Assembly: GCA_024213275.1 (NCBI GenBank)
Contig: JANAVG010000008.1
Location: 35,292 to 99,291 of the forward strand
Direction of reading: 5' to 3'
DNA from: Rossellomorea sp. BNER
GTDB taxonomy: Bacteria > Bacillota > Bacilli > Bacillales > Bacillaceae_B
DNA: 64,000 nucleotides
Shown here: positions 35,747 to 45,229 of the stretch, piece by piece
How positions within the stretch are numbered: the stretch's first letter is position 1
Layout: the number at the start of each line of letters is the position of its first letter
Notes under the pieces: model-generated
Told to the model about the DNA's origin: nothing
What the model saw: only the letters and a program-made list of their open reading frames with translations
The model's database searches: none
Program-made: the position numbers and the translations under genes

Positions 35747-35897
35747 ATTTGTAAAAGGGGTGAAGAAATAAAACTTGCGAAATTGAACAGTGAAAAGGGA
35801 TCACTCATTTATTAAATCCCACTATTAGGATGTGATAAATCAGATATTTAATCAGAAGCTTTTTTTAGAAAGAAATTTTTAAATATGGAGGACGATC

Positions 35898-36824
35898 ATG
35901 TACATAGTTAAACGCTTATTTACCATGGTTGTGACGTTATGGATCATTGCAACCTTAACTTTTGTTATGATGCATTTGATTCCGGGGGATCCTTTTGCAA
36001 CCGATGCGAAAATGTTACCGGAGGAAATTCTGGAAAATATGCGGGCTAAATATAACCTTGATAAGCCATTAGCGGAGCAATACTTTCTTTATTTAAAAGA
36101 TCTGATTCAGCTCGATCTTGGGCCATCCATTCAGTCAAAAACAAGGGATGTTAATACGTTGATTGCAGAGGGATTCGGTCCATCCGCATTGCTGGGAATA
36201 CAATCACTAGTCATGGCTATTGTCTTAGGAATTGGTTTAGGAGTAATAGCAGCATTAAATCATAATCGGATACTTGACTATTTATCTATGTTTATTGCGA
36301 TTATAGGAATTTCGGTTCCAAGCTTTATCTTAGCTCCTTTATTGATCAAATATTTTGGGGTTGAATGGGGGATATTTCCGGTTGCTTCTTGGGGAACTTG
36401 GCAGCATACGGTATTGCCTTCGTTTGCATTAGCTCTAGGTCCCTTAGCTATCATCGCAAGATTTGTCCGAGCCAGCATGTTAGAGGTCTTTAATCAGAAT
36501 TATATTAAAACCGCAGAAGCCAAAGGCCTTTCAACCTTTACCATGGTTGTGAAGCATGGGCTTAGAAATGCTCTTATACCGGTCATTTCCTTTATCGGAC
36601 CTTTATTTGCAGCCATCATTACAGGAACCTTTGTCATTGAAAAGATATTCGCAATCCCTGGAATTGGAAAATATTTCGTTGACAGTATTTTTAATCGAGA
36701 TTATCCCGTAATCCTCGGGACAACGATTTTTTATAGTCTTATTTTAATCATTACATTATTTATCATCGATTTATCCTATAGATTTGTGGATCCAAGAATC
36801 AAAATTACAAGCAGAGGTGAATAA
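35898..36824 (+). CDS. oppB: Oligopeptide ABC importer permease B
   Basis: A 308-residue permease with six helices and the OppB/DppB text: an N-terminal MYIVKRLFTMVVTLWIIATLTF helix-rich start, EQYFLYLKDLIQLDLG, and the coupling loop YIKTAEAKGLSTFTMVVKHGLRNALIP. GGAGG precedes ATG. It heads a five-gene importer operon (permeases, two ATPases, binding protein) controlled by two SAM-I riboswitches, so the cargo is probably linked to methionine or sulfur supply. Confidence 0.9.
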   Translation: MYIVKRLFTMVVTLWIIATLTFVMMHLIPGDPFATDAKMLPEEILENMRAKYNLDKPLAEQYFLYLKDLIQLDLGPSIQSKTRDVNTLIAEGFGPSALLGIQSLVMAIVLGIGLGVIAALNHNRILDYLSMFIAIIGISVPSFILAPLLIKYFGVEWGIFPVASWGTWQHTVLPSFALALGPLAIIARFVRASMLEVFNQNYIKTAEAKGLSTFTMVVKHGLRNALIPVISFIGPLFAAIITGTFVIEKIFAIPGIGKYFVDSIFNRDYPVILGTTIFYSLILIITLFIIDLSYRFVDPRIKITSRGE

Positions 36825-36825
36825 A

Positions 36826-37773
36826 GTGGTAAATTCTCTATCAAAAATGGATTCACTGTTTCGACCAGTCGATCCTACTACTTTCGAGAATACGCAAATC
36901 TCACGACCAAGTTTGAGTTTTTGGAAGGATGCCATCTTAAAAATAATCAAAAATAAAATGGCTGTATTGGGATTTATCTTATTAGCTTTTATCATTCTTC
37001 TATCTATTATCGGACCCCATTTGGTTCCATATAGTCCAAGTAAACAGGCACTAACAGAGGGAAACTTTCCTTTATCAAGTGAACACTGGTTTGGTACGGA
37101 CGATCTCGGTCGCGATATGTGGGCAAGGACATGGGCAGGTGCGAGGATCTCATTGATAATTGGCATTGTTGCAGCGGTCATTGATCTTGCTATTGGGGTC
37201 GTTGTCGGTGGGATTTCTGGATATATGGCAGGAAGAGGCAGGATGGGAGATCGTATCGATAGTTTCTTAATGAGAGTGGTTGAGGTTTTGTATGGCATCC
37301 CTTATCTATTAGTGGTCATTTTATTAATGGTCATTATGAAACCAGGCCTCCTTACGATGATAATTGCTCTGTCCATTACAGGCTGGGTAGGAATGGCAAG
37401 AATTGTGAGAGGGCAAATTCTTCAGCTTAAGCAACAAGAATATGTTTTAGCTGCTGAGAAGTTAGGAACTTCACATTGGAAGATTATTGTAAAACATTTG
37501 CTGCCTAATATGATGGGAATAATTATTGTGAATTTAACCTTTACAATTCCTCAAGCGATTTTCGCTGAATCGTTTTTAAGCTTTCTTGGTTTAGGAGTAC
37601 AGGCACCGACTGCGAGCTGGGGAACGATGGCGAATGATGCTCTTGGAGTGATTTTGAATGGGCAATGGTGGAGGCTTTTCTTCCCTGGCCTCATGATTTC
37701 TTTAACAATGTTTGCTTTTAATGCGTTTGGTGATGGATTACAAGATGCTCTCGATCCTCGGTCGAAAAATTAA
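36826..37773 (+). CDS. oppC: Oligopeptide ABC importer permease C
   Basis: A 315-residue permease of the OppC/DppC type with the N-terminal extension, the GTDDLGRDMWAR stretch near the first external loop and the coupling loop YVLAAEKLGTSHWKIIVKHLLPN. GTG 36826 was chosen because AGAGGTGA precedes it and it begins one base after the OppB stop; the longer frame runs into oppB. It forms the channel with OppB. Confidence 0.9.
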   Translation: MVNSLSKMDSLFRPVDPTTFENTQISRPSLSFWKDAILKIIKNKMAVLGFILLAFIILLSIIGPHLVPYSPSKQALTEGNFPLSSEHWFGTDDLGRDMWARTWAGARISLIIGIVAAVIDLAIGVVVGGISGYMAGRGRMGDRIDSFLMRVVEVLYGIPYLLVVILLMVIMKPGLLTMIIALSITGWVGMARIVRGQILQLKQQEYVLAAEKLGTSHWKIIVKHLLPNMMGIIIVNLTFTIPQAIFAESFLSFLGLGVQAPTASWGTMANDALGVILNGQWWRLFFPGLMISLTMFAFNAFGDGLQDALDPRSKN

Positions 37774-37786
37774 GGAGGTAGAACAA

Positions 37787-38806
37787 ATGAGTCTATTAGA
37801 AGTGAATGATTTGAGAGTGTCTTTTCGGACGTACGGAGGAGAAGTCCAGGCAGTAAGAGGGGTTTCTTTTCAAGTGAAGGAAGGGGAGACAATAGCGATT
37901 GTAGGGGAAAGCGGATGTGGAAAAAGTGTGACCTCCCAAGCAATTATGGGCATGATTCCAACCCCTCATGGAAAGGTGAAAAGTGGTCAAATTTTATTTA
38001 AAGAAAAAGATATTACGAAGCTTTCTAAAAAGAAATTACAGCGTATACGTGGATCAGAAATCAGCATGATTTTCCAAGATCCAATGACTTCCTTGAACCC
38101 GACGATGAAAGTAGGAAGCCAAATCAAAGAGAGTATTCTAAAACATCAAAAGCGATCAAAACATGAAGCAAAGAAAAAAGTGATTGAACTTCTAAAATTA
38201 GTAGGGATTCCCGATGCGGAAAAACGCTATTCACAATACCCCCATGAATTTAGCGGGGGAATGCGGCAACGAGTCGTGATCGCGATTGCCCTTGCCTGTG
38301 ATCCTAAGCTTATTATCGCAGATGAACCTACAACGGCACTGGATGTAACGATACAGGCACAAATTTTAGATTTATTAAAAGACATTCAACAAAAGCGTCA
38401 TTCTTCTATTATATTAATCACTCATGATTTAGGGGTTGTGGCAGAGGTAGCTGATCGTGTTGCCGTGATGTATGCAGGAGTGGTTGTAGAGAGTGGGACG
38501 GTGGTGGAGATTTTTGAAAATCCAAAGCACCCATATACTTGGGGGTTGCTTAAATCGGTTCCAAAACTAGATTCACTTGAAAAAGAAAGACTCATTCCGA
38601 TAGATGGAACCCCACCCGATTTATTCGCACCACCAGAAGGATGCCCATTTGCTTCCAGATGTCCTTATGCGATGGAGGTGTGTGTTTCACATATGCCAGA
38701 CACACAGATGTTTTCAAACCAACATTATGCAAGGTGCTGGTTAAATGATCAACGTGCCGCAACAGTGAAAGAGCTTATTGCAGTGGGGAGGGAAAGGCAT
38801 GTCTGA
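37787..38806 (+). CDS. oppD: Oligopeptide ABC importer ATPase D
   Basis: A 339-residue ATPase: Walker A GESGCGKS, signature [15 protein letters not shown], Walker [14 protein letters not shown], then the OppD C-terminal zone with cysteines ([16 protein letters not shown]) that in this family can hold an Fe-S cluster. ATG 37787 lies after AAGGAGG. It overlaps oppF by eight bases. Confidence 0.9.
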   Translation: MSLLEVNDLRVSFRTYGGEVQAVRGVSFQVKEGETIAIVGESGCGKSVTSQAIMGMIPTPHGKVKSGQILFKEKDITKLSKKKLQRIRGSEISMIFQDPMTSLNPTMKVGSQIKESILKHQKRSKHEAKKKVIELLKLVGIPDAEKRYSQYPHEFSGGMRQRVVIAIALACDPKLIIADEPTTALDVTIQAQILDLLKDIQQKRHSSIILITHDLGVVAEVADRVAVMYAGVVVESGTVVEIFENPKHPYTWGLLKSVPKLDSLEKERLIPIDGTPPDLFAPPEGCPFASRCPYAMEVCVSHMPDTQMFSNQHYARCWLNDQRAATVKELIAVGRERHV

Positions 38807-39752
38807 AAATATTTTAGAAGTATATGGTGTGAAGAAACATTTCAATGTGGGACATAAGCGAATGGTTAAATCCGTTGATGGAATCTCGTTTTCAATTAAA
38901 AAAGGGGAGACTCTTGGCATTGTTGGGGAAAGCGGAAGTGGCAAATCCACGATTGGTAGAACGATTGTCGGGTTATACGAAGCGACTGCTGGAAAGGTGG
39001 TGTTTGAAGGAAAAGATATTTCACAGTTGGATCGAAGAAGTAAGCGAGACTTTAACCGTAGAATGCAAATGATTTTTCAGGATCCTCATGCTTCCCTTAA
39101 TCCACGGATGAGGGTTGGAGACATTATAGCAGAGGGAATTGAAGCGAACGGTCTTGCAAAAGGAAAAGCGAAAAAAGAAAAAGTGTTTCAACTTCTAGAA
39201 AGAGTTGGTTTAAGTCCAGATCATGCCACACGTTTTCCCCATGAATTCAGTGGGGGACAGAGGCAAAGAATAGGAATTGCAAGAGCGCTTGCAGTGGAAC
39301 CGTCCTTTATCGTAGCAGATGAACCGATTTCCGCACTTGATGTATCCATCCAAGCACAAGTGGTGAATTTACTCGAGGATTTGCAAAAGGAAGAGGATCT
39401 GACCTATTTGTTTATAGCTCATGATTTAGCGATGGTAAGGCACATAAGTGATCGGATAGGTGTAATGTATTTGGGAAGAATGATGGAATTAGCTGATAGC
39501 GAGACATTATTCCAAAGTCCACTGCATCCATATACTAAGGCACTTCTATCGGCCATACCAGTCTCAAATCCAAAACTAAGAGGGACACGTGAACGAATTG
39601 TTCTTGGTGGGGATCTTCCGAGTCCAATCAATCCACCTAGTGGATGCCCATTTAGGACGAGATGCCCTTCTGCGATGGATCACTGTGCGAAAGCAATTCC
39701 AGAATGGAAAGAAGTGCAGGAAAATCATTGGGTTGCCTGTCATCTTTATTAA
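38799..39752 (+). CDS. oppF: Oligopeptide ABC importer ATPase F
   Basis: Second ATPase of the importer, 317 residues, with Walker A GESGSGKST, signature FSGGQRQRIGIARAL, Walker B FIVADEPISALDVS and the cysteine-rich tail SGCPFRTRCPSAMDHC. ATG 38799 follows GGGAGGGAAAGG and overlaps the end of oppD, so the two ATPases are made in equal amounts for a heterodimer. Confidence 0.9.
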   Translation: MSENILEVYGVKKHFNVGHKRMVKSVDGISFSIKKGETLGIVGESGSGKSTIGRTIVGLYEATAGKVVFEGKDISQLDRRSKRDFNRRMQMIFQDPHASLNPRMRVGDIIAEGIEANGLAKGKAKKEKVFQLLERVGLSPDHATRFPHEFSGGQRQRIGIARALAVEPSFIVADEPISALDVSIQAQVVNLLEDLQKEEDLTYLFIAHDLAMVRHISDRIGVMYLGRMMELADSETLFQSPLHPYTKALLSAIPVSNPKLRGTRERIVLGGDLPSPINPPSGCPFRTRCPSAMDHCAKAIPEWKEVQENHWVACHLY

Positions 39753-39817
39753 CCAGGCAGTTATAAAAGAAAAATCTATCAACTAGAGAACATTAAAAGA
39801 AAATCGGGGGAAAGAAA

Positions 39818-41443
39818 ATGAAAAGAATATCGTTAGCTTTTATCACCATTATGCTATTCATTTTAACAGCGTTATCTGGCTGCGGAAAAGAGGAAGTTGC
39901 TTCAGGTGGTAAATCAAGTAAAGATGTCAAACAAGAAATAACGGCAAACCTAGGTGGAGAGCCTTATACTTTAGACCCTGCATTTGCATCTGACACCACT
40001 TCCTTTTGGGTTATTAGTCATCTTTATCAAGGATTGTATACCTATGATAAGGATGGAAAGATTGTCGAAGGTTCTGCAAGTAAAGTAGAGATATCAGAAG
40101 ATGGAAAAACTTATACCTTTACGATTCGGGAGGATGCGAAATGGTCCAATGGAGATCCACTAACAGCAAAGGACTTTGAATATTCCTGGAAGAGAGTGTT
40201 GAATCCAGAAACAGCTGCTTATGATCCTTCCCAATTTTACTATATTAAAGGGGCAGAGGCGTACAACACTGGTAAAGGATCTGTAGAAGATGTTGCCATT
40301 CATGCTAAGGATGATAAAACGCTCGTTGTTGAATTAAAAGACCCAGTGAAATTTTTCCCGAAAGTGATATTGGGAGAAGGCTTTTTACCTGTTAATCAGA
40401 AGGTGGTTGAAGCGAATAAAGAATGGGCGGCTGAAGCAGAGGGAATTGTTACAAATGGAGCTTACACCGTTTCAGAATGGAAGCATAACGAGCAGTTAAC
40501 TATGCAAAAAAGCAAAAGCTTTTGGAACGCAGATAACATAACAATGAACACCATTCACTTCAAAATGGTGGCAGATACAACAACAGAATACCAAATGTAT
40601 AAATCAGGTGAGCTTGATTTAGTAACAGGATTACCTGCTGAAGCGGTTGAACAAGAGAAAGACAATGAAGAATATGTAAACTTCCCATCCTTTAGTGTTT
40701 ATACGTATACTTTTAATGTTAAGGAAGAACCGTTTACAAATGCAAAAATCAGAAGGGCATTATCATTTGCCATTGATCGAAAAGCGCTAACGGAAAATAT
40801 TCTTAAAGGTGGAGAAAAGCCTGCATATGGCTACGTTGCATATGGAGTTGAATTTCCATCAGGCAAAGACTTTAGAGAGGAAGCCCCTGAATACTATAAG
40901 TTTGATCCTAAAAAAGCGAAAAAGTTATTAGAAGAAGGATTGAAAGAAGAGGGGTTGGACAAGCTTCCTGAGTTCACTTTAAAATACAACTCAGAAGGGA
41001 ATCACAAGAAAATTGCTGAAGCCCTTCAAGAAATGTTTAAACAAAACCTTGGCTTGAAAGTGAATATTGAAAATCAGGAATGGAAAACGTATATCGACAC
41101 ATTCAAACAAAAGAACTTCCAATTGGCACGTATGGGCTGGGGAGGGGACTTTATTGACCCATATCCGGTATTAAATCTGTACAACACAAAAAGCTCAAGC
41201 AACTTTACCAACTGGAGCAACCCTACTTTCGATGAATTATTGGCTAAGTCATTAGTTGAACAGGATGAAAAAAAACGATTTGAATTATTACATGAAGCGG
41301 AAACGGTATTAATGGAAGAAATGCCAATTCTCCCAATTCTCTTCTCTGCACAAAATATCCTTATAAGCAAAAAGGTAGAAGGAATTCGTTTAGATGTTTT
41401 ATCAAAACCAGACCTTCGTTTTGCGGAAAAGGTTTCGGAATAA
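39818..41443 (+). CDS. oppA: Oligopeptide-binding lipoprotein
   Basis: Substrate-binding lipoprotein of 541 residues (SBP family 5). The signal peptide ends in LSGC (Cys22), and the mature protein has family features such as LDPAFASDTTS, FEYSWKRVLNP and RRALSFAIDRKAL. GGGGGAAAG precedes ATG. It is the last of the five importer genes. The family binds peptides of various lengths; the riboswitch suggests methionine-containing peptides or related compounds, which is an inference from regulation only. Confidence 0.9.
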   Translation: MKRISLAFITIMLFILTALSGCGKEEVASGGKSSKDVKQEITANLGGEPYTLDPAFASDTTSFWVISHLYQGLYTYDKDGKIVEGSASKVEISEDGKTYTFTIREDAKWSNGDPLTAKDFEYSWKRVLNPETAAYDPSQFYYIKGAEAYNTGKGSVEDVAIHAKDDKTLVVELKDPVKFFPKVILGEGFLPVNQKVVEANKEWAAEAEGIVTNGAYTVSEWKHNEQLTMQKSKSFWNADNITMNTIHFKMVADTTTEYQMYKSGELDLVTGLPAEAVEQEKDNEEYVNFPSFSVYTYTFNVKEEPFTNAKIRRALSFAIDRKALTENILKGGEKPAYGYVAYGVEFPSGKDFREEAPEYYKFDPKKAKKLLEEGLKEEGLDKLPEFTLKYNSEGNHKKIAEALQEMFKQNLGLKVNIENQEWKTYIDTFKQKNFQLARMGWGGDFIDPYPVLNLYNTKSSSNFTNWSNPTFDELLAKSLVEQDEKKRFELLHEAETVLMEEMPILPILFSAQNILISKKVEGIRLDVLSKPDLRFAEKVSE

Positions 41444-41490
41444 TAAAGGATAGAATCAAAAAGATGAAAAGGATCTATAGGGAAAAATAA

Positions 41491-41868
41491 ATGCTGAAAC
41501 GATATTTATATTCCGCAATTTCTACAGTCATTATGGTGTATGGATTGAAATTCTTTCAAATCTTACAGGCGAATTCAACCGACGATATGAATAGGTTATT
41601 TCTTGTTGGAATTATTTCATTACTAGTGGGAGCATGTATATATGTGCTTAATACTGGTTTTTTGGATCTATTCTTTGAAGGGTTTAAAAGACTAGGGAAT
41701 GGCGTCATGAAGAATCCCTCTTCAATGGAAGAAGTAGATCGCATGATTCAGGCAGATACAAAATTTATTGAATGGAAAATGAAGCTTAAAACACAATTCA
41801 TGACTTATTCACTTGGAATGGGGACAGGATTTATTCTTGTATCGCAAGCATTGACCTTTGGTTTGTGA
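41491..41868 (+). CDS. DUF3899 small membrane protein
   Basis: A 125-residue protein with three predicted helices (about 5-22, 37-57 and 103-123) and a soluble middle rich in Met and charged residues, in the pattern of DUF3899. It lies 47 bases after the binding-protein gene and before a terminator, so it is probably the last gene of the opp operon. There is no strong ribosome-binding site before ATG 41491; AGGGAAAAATAA is the nearest. Its role is unknown. Confidence 0.7.
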   Translation: MLKRYLYSAISTVIMVYGLKFFQILQANSTDDMNRLFLVGIISLLVGACIYVLNTGFLDLFFEGFKRLGNGVMKNPSSMEEVDRMIQADTKFIEWKMKLKTQFMTYSLGMGTGFILVSQALTFGL

Positions 41869-41883
41869 TTACAGTTATTAACT

Positions 41884-41919
41884 CGGACTTACCGATTATG
41901 GTGAGTCCGTTTGTTTTTT
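41884..41919 (+). terminator. Terminator of the opp operon
   Basis: CGGACTTACC pairs with GGTGAGTCCG, followed by TTTGTTTTTT. It lies 15 bases after the DUF3899 stop codon. Confidence 0.85.
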
Positions 41920-41996
41920 AGGTTAAAGTTCTATTTAAGAACTTTAGAACATTTTTTATCTTATCTTTCAACATTGGGGTCCTGTATGTAACTTGA

Positions 41997-42167
41997 ATGA
42001 TGTCAAAATTACTAGAAATCACATGTTATACCTTAGTAGTAGTCGGGTTTACAAAAATGGAAGTAATTGGTTTTAGTTTGATCATGTTTTATCTACCTGT
42101 ATTTCTATTACTCATCATTATACAAATCTTGATTGAGAGAAAAACTGGACAAAAGGTGGTTATTTAA
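41997..42167 (+). pseudogene. 56-residue membrane fragment, possible permease remnant
   Basis: ATG 41997 opens a 56-codon frame encoding two hydrophobic helices and a charged end (IERKTGQKVV). A stop codon lies directly before it and there is no ribosome-binding site. It ends two bases before a DppC-like permease that has no DppB partner nearby, so it may be the last part of that lost partner. A genuine small membrane protein cannot be ruled out. Confidence 0.35.
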
Positions 42168-42168
42168 A

Positions 42169-43203
42169 TTGGTTAAAAATTCATTCAAAAGAAAATCATT
42201 TCTAATAGGATTCATTTTTATTTTTGGAATGTTGCTTTCAAGCTTTATCTATATGGGCTTTTGGGGAGATGAAGTTAAGGAAATGGACATGTTAAGATAT
42301 GAAAATGGAAAGTATATGAAGCCGCCATACTCACCATTAGAATATCCCCCATTAGGAACGGATAATTTTAATCGAAATGTGTTGCTCGTTATTATGGTTG
42401 GTGCAAAATACACTATAGGTGCAGCAATCATTATTAGTGCTCTAAGAGTATTTCCTTCTGTTCTAATAGGGTTATTTTTGTATTTTTATATGGGGAAACT
42501 CAGAAAAATAATAAATACAGTTATTGATGCTACTAACTATTTCCCTCAGACTTTATTAGCTTTTTTATTAATGATTTGGGTAATGAAAGAAGGTCCATTA
42601 GTAAGCCCTGATACCTATTCATATAGTTTTGAAGATAGAATAGTAATCTATATTTTAATATTAGCTTTTATTTCCATCCCCTCACTATCTCAATTATTTT
42701 CTAATGAGGTAAAAAAAATCATGAGTTATGAGTTTATTGATAGTGCTAGAGTATTAGGAGCTACTAAACGGGATTTTGTACTTAAACATATTAAGCCCTT
42801 TATTATTCCTCAAATTTTTTTAGTATTTATAAGAGAATTTATTGCGGTAATGTTACTAATTTCACATTTAGGGGTATTGGGGATTTTTATTGGTGGGGCA
42901 ACTTTATCTAGTGATGTTTTTAATAGACCCGTTTTTGTATCACTTTCTAACGAATGGTCAGGATTACTCGGTAGTTGGTGGGAATTCTTGTGGACAACCT
43001 ACCCATGGATTCCTTTTATACCAGTAGTATTCTTTACTTTAACGATTCTCTCGGCAAAGCTAATGTTAAATGGAATTATAGGTGAATTAGATCATGATCG
43101 AAAGAACACGAAAAATAATGAGAGTTTAGTAGATAAAAACGTAAATTTTAATAGTGAAGAAAGATTTAGTCGTGTTAAACATGAATTTGGAAAATATTCC
43201 TAA
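42169..43203 (+). CDS. Lone OppC/DppC-like ABC permease
   Basis: A 344-residue permease with six helices, the LGTDNFNRNVLL stretch that replaces the usual GTD-x-x-GRD motif, and a coupling loop SYEFIDSARVLGATKRDFVLKHIKPFI. TTG 42169 was chosen because AAGGTGG precedes it and it follows the short upstream frame closely. The C-terminal 40 residues are hydrophilic and unlike the other OppC in this window. No ATPase, binding protein or intact partner permease lies beside it, so it may be a leftover or work with distant subunits. Confidence 0.7.
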   Translation: MVKNSFKRKSFLIGFIFIFGMLLSSFIYMGFWGDEVKEMDMLRYENGKYMKPPYSPLEYPPLGTDNFNRNVLLVIMVGAKYTIGAAIIISALRVFPSVLIGLFLYFYMGKLRKIINTVIDATNYFPQTLLAFLLMIWVMKEGPLVSPDTYSYSFEDRIVIYILILAFISIPSLSQLFSNEVKKIMSYEFIDSARVLGATKRDFVLKHIKPFIIPQIFLVFIREFIAVMLLISHLGVLGIFIGGATLSSDVFNRPVFVSLSNEWSGLLGSWWEFLWTTYPWIPFIPVVFFTLTILSAKLMLNGIIGELDHDRKNTKNNESLVDKNVNFNSEERFSRVKHEFGKYS

Positions 43204-43450
43204 AACTGTGGATGGTTGTTTGGGAGAGTGGCTTAACAGCAGTTATTTTCTGTCATATCATTTTTCATCTTATCTGGTTTGGTTTTGAAAAAATTGGAAC
43301 AAGCATACGGTTTAGCGTTATAATGAATAAGTAATGAATAGAGTAGGGGAATGCCTCCTACTTTTTAATATGGCTTCATTCTTAAAAAGTACAAGATTAA
43401 CATGATTCTGGTACAATACAGACAAATATGTGTGAGAGGAGATTTCAATC

Positions 43451-44152
43451 ATGTTCAAAATTTTTATTGTAGAAGATGATGTAAAGCTTGTGTCCCTACT
43501 TGAAGATTTTCTTCATAAGTATGGATATGAGTCTTACACAGTGAAGAGTTTTGATACAGTTTTAGCTGAATTTGAACAGTTTGAACCACATATTGTCTTA
43601 CTCGATGTGAACTTGCCTAAGTATGATGGTTACTATTGGTGCAGGCAAATAAGAAATATTTCAACATGTCCGATTCTTTTTGTTTCCGCTCGGGACGCGA
43701 AAATGGATCAAGTGATGGCACTCGAAAATGGAGCGGATGATTATATTACGAAACCATTTGATTATGAAATAGTTCTTGCAAAAATAAAAAGTCAATTAAG
43801 AAGAGCCTATGGTTCCTATGCAGCGAATCAAAACGGATGGACGGTAAAGGTGAATGATTTAGTGTTAAATGTAGAACGATTAGAGTTTAAACTTGGTGAG
43901 GGTAAAGTAGAGCTTAGTCATACAGAGGCGCGAATACTTGAGGAATTAATGAATAAAGCAGACCGTGTAGTGGGGCGGGAGCGGTTACTGGCTAAAATTT
44001 GGGATGATCAAGTATTTGTCGATGATAATACGTTAAATGTTTACATAACAAGGGTACGAAAGAAGCTGGCGCAGCTCAATATCCATGATGCGCTCCAAAC
44101 TGTACGTGGGAAGGGCTATCTTCTAAATTCCGACTGGAGCACTGATGAATGA
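43451..44152 (+). CDS. bceR: Bacitracin-sensing response regulator BceR-like
   Basis: A 233-residue OmpR-family regulator: receiver pocket IVEDD, phospho-acceptor Asp52 (LLDVNLPKYDG), DYITKPF, and a winged helix with VFVDDNTLNVYITRVRKKL. The text and the neighbours place it in the BceR group that controls peptide-antibiotic resistance transporters. AGAGGAG precedes ATG. It overlaps the kinase gene by four bases. Confidence 0.9.
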   Translation: MFKIFIVEDDVKLVSLLEDFLHKYGYESYTVKSFDTVLAEFEQFEPHIVLLDVNLPKYDGYYWCRQIRNISTCPILFVSARDAKMDQVMALENGADDYITKPFDYEIVLAKIKSQLRRAYGSYAANQNGWTVKVNDLVLNVERLEFKLGEGKVELSHTEARILEELMNKADRVVGRERLLAKIWDDQVFVDDNTLNVYITRVRKKLAQLNIHDALQTVRGKGYLLNSDWSTDE

Positions 44153-45120
44153 AACTCTTTATACGTGATCATCTCCTCTTATTATTTGTTTATTTTTCCC
44201 AATTATCAATTGTTATGTTTATTTTTTGGCTGGATGGAAATGAGAATTTCATCACGATGTTTTACGCCTGTTTTTTGAGTACATGCCTGTTAATCGGGTA
44301 TCTTTTCTATCGATATGTGACAAACAAATCCTTTTATAAGAGGCTATCGACTCCGCTTGCTTCACTTCATGATTTAAAAATGAAACAACAATCGGCACCA
44401 CTTCCTGAGAGTTTGGAACGATTTCAAAAGCAGCAGATTCAACATTATAAACAAGAGCTATTTACCTATAAACATAAGCAGGATCACCAAATTCAATTTA
44501 TCAATCAATGGGTCCATCAAATGAAAACACCGATATCCGTTATTCACTTAATGATACAGGATTTAGATGATCACCTTCTAGAATCAATTGATGAGGAACT
44601 TGATCGGCTAAAAAAAGGACTTGAGCTCGTTCTCTATAGCTCAAGACTTGAGACGTTTGAAAGAGACTTCCATGTGGAAACCATCTATTTATATGAGTTA
44701 ATCCGGGGTCTAACTTCGCAACAGAAGAGTCTTTTCATCCGAAATCGGGTATATCCCGAAATGGCAATCGATCCTTCCATTAAAGTCACTTCCGATGAGA
44801 AATGGCTTACCTTTGTCATTTCTCAACTTGCGACAAATGCCGTCCGTTATACGGTTGACAAAGGAAAGAAGATCGTTTTCAGGGCAAGAAAGACGGAGAA
44901 TCATACTATTTTAGAGGTCACTGATCAAGGTGTCGGGATTCCCAAAAGCGATTTATCTCGTGTGTTCGACCCTTACTTTACTGGTGAAAATGGGCGCAAT
45001 TTTCAAGAGTCAACGGGGATGGGACTATATCTAGTAAAGCAAATCTGTAACAAACTGGGACATCGCGTAGAAATTGAATCGGAAATAAACTCTGGGACTA
45101 TTGTTCGTATTGTTTTCTAG
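44149..45120 (+). CDS. bceS: Intramembrane-sensing histidine kinase BceS-like
   Basis: A 323-residue kinase with two N-terminal helices (about 8-28 and 36-54) separated by only a few residues, the mark of kinases that sense through their ABC transporter rather than an outer domain. Phospho-accepting His123 lies in WVHQMKTPISV, the N-box in QLATNAVRYTVDKG and the G-box in STGMGLYLV. In this family BceAB flux through the drug-target complex sets kinase activity. Confidence 0.9.
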   Translation: MKLFIRDHLLLLFVYFSQLSIVMFIFWLDGNENFITMFYACFLSTCLLIGYLFYRYVTNKSFYKRLSTPLASLHDLKMKQQSAPLPESLERFQKQQIQHYKQELFTYKHKQDHQIQFINQWVHQMKTPISVIHLMIQDLDDHLLESIDEELDRLKKGLELVLYSSRLETFERDFHVETIYLYELIRGLTSQQKSLFIRNRVYPEMAIDPSIKVTSDEKWLTFVISQLATNAVRYTVDKGKKIVFRARKTENHTILEVTDQGVGIPKSDLSRVFDPYFTGENGRNFQESTGMGLYLVKQICNKLGHRVEIESEINSGTIVRIVF

Positions 45121-45131
45121 AATTCATCTAC

Positions 45132-45171
45132 CTTACAATATTGTAAGCTAACTGTAATTTTAAAATATAGT
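45132..45171 (+). promoter_or_regulatory. BceR operator and promoter before bceA
   Basis: CTTACAATATTGTAAG (45132-45147) is a perfect 16-base palindrome. A TATAGT -10 box stands at 45166-45171, so the palindrome covers the -35 region, as expected for activation by a BceR dimer. Binder identity is inference from position. Confidence 0.55.
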
Positions 45172-45229
45172 AGCACATGGAAAATCTAGATAACATGAGG
45201 GTACATGGACGAACAAGGAGTTGAAATAA

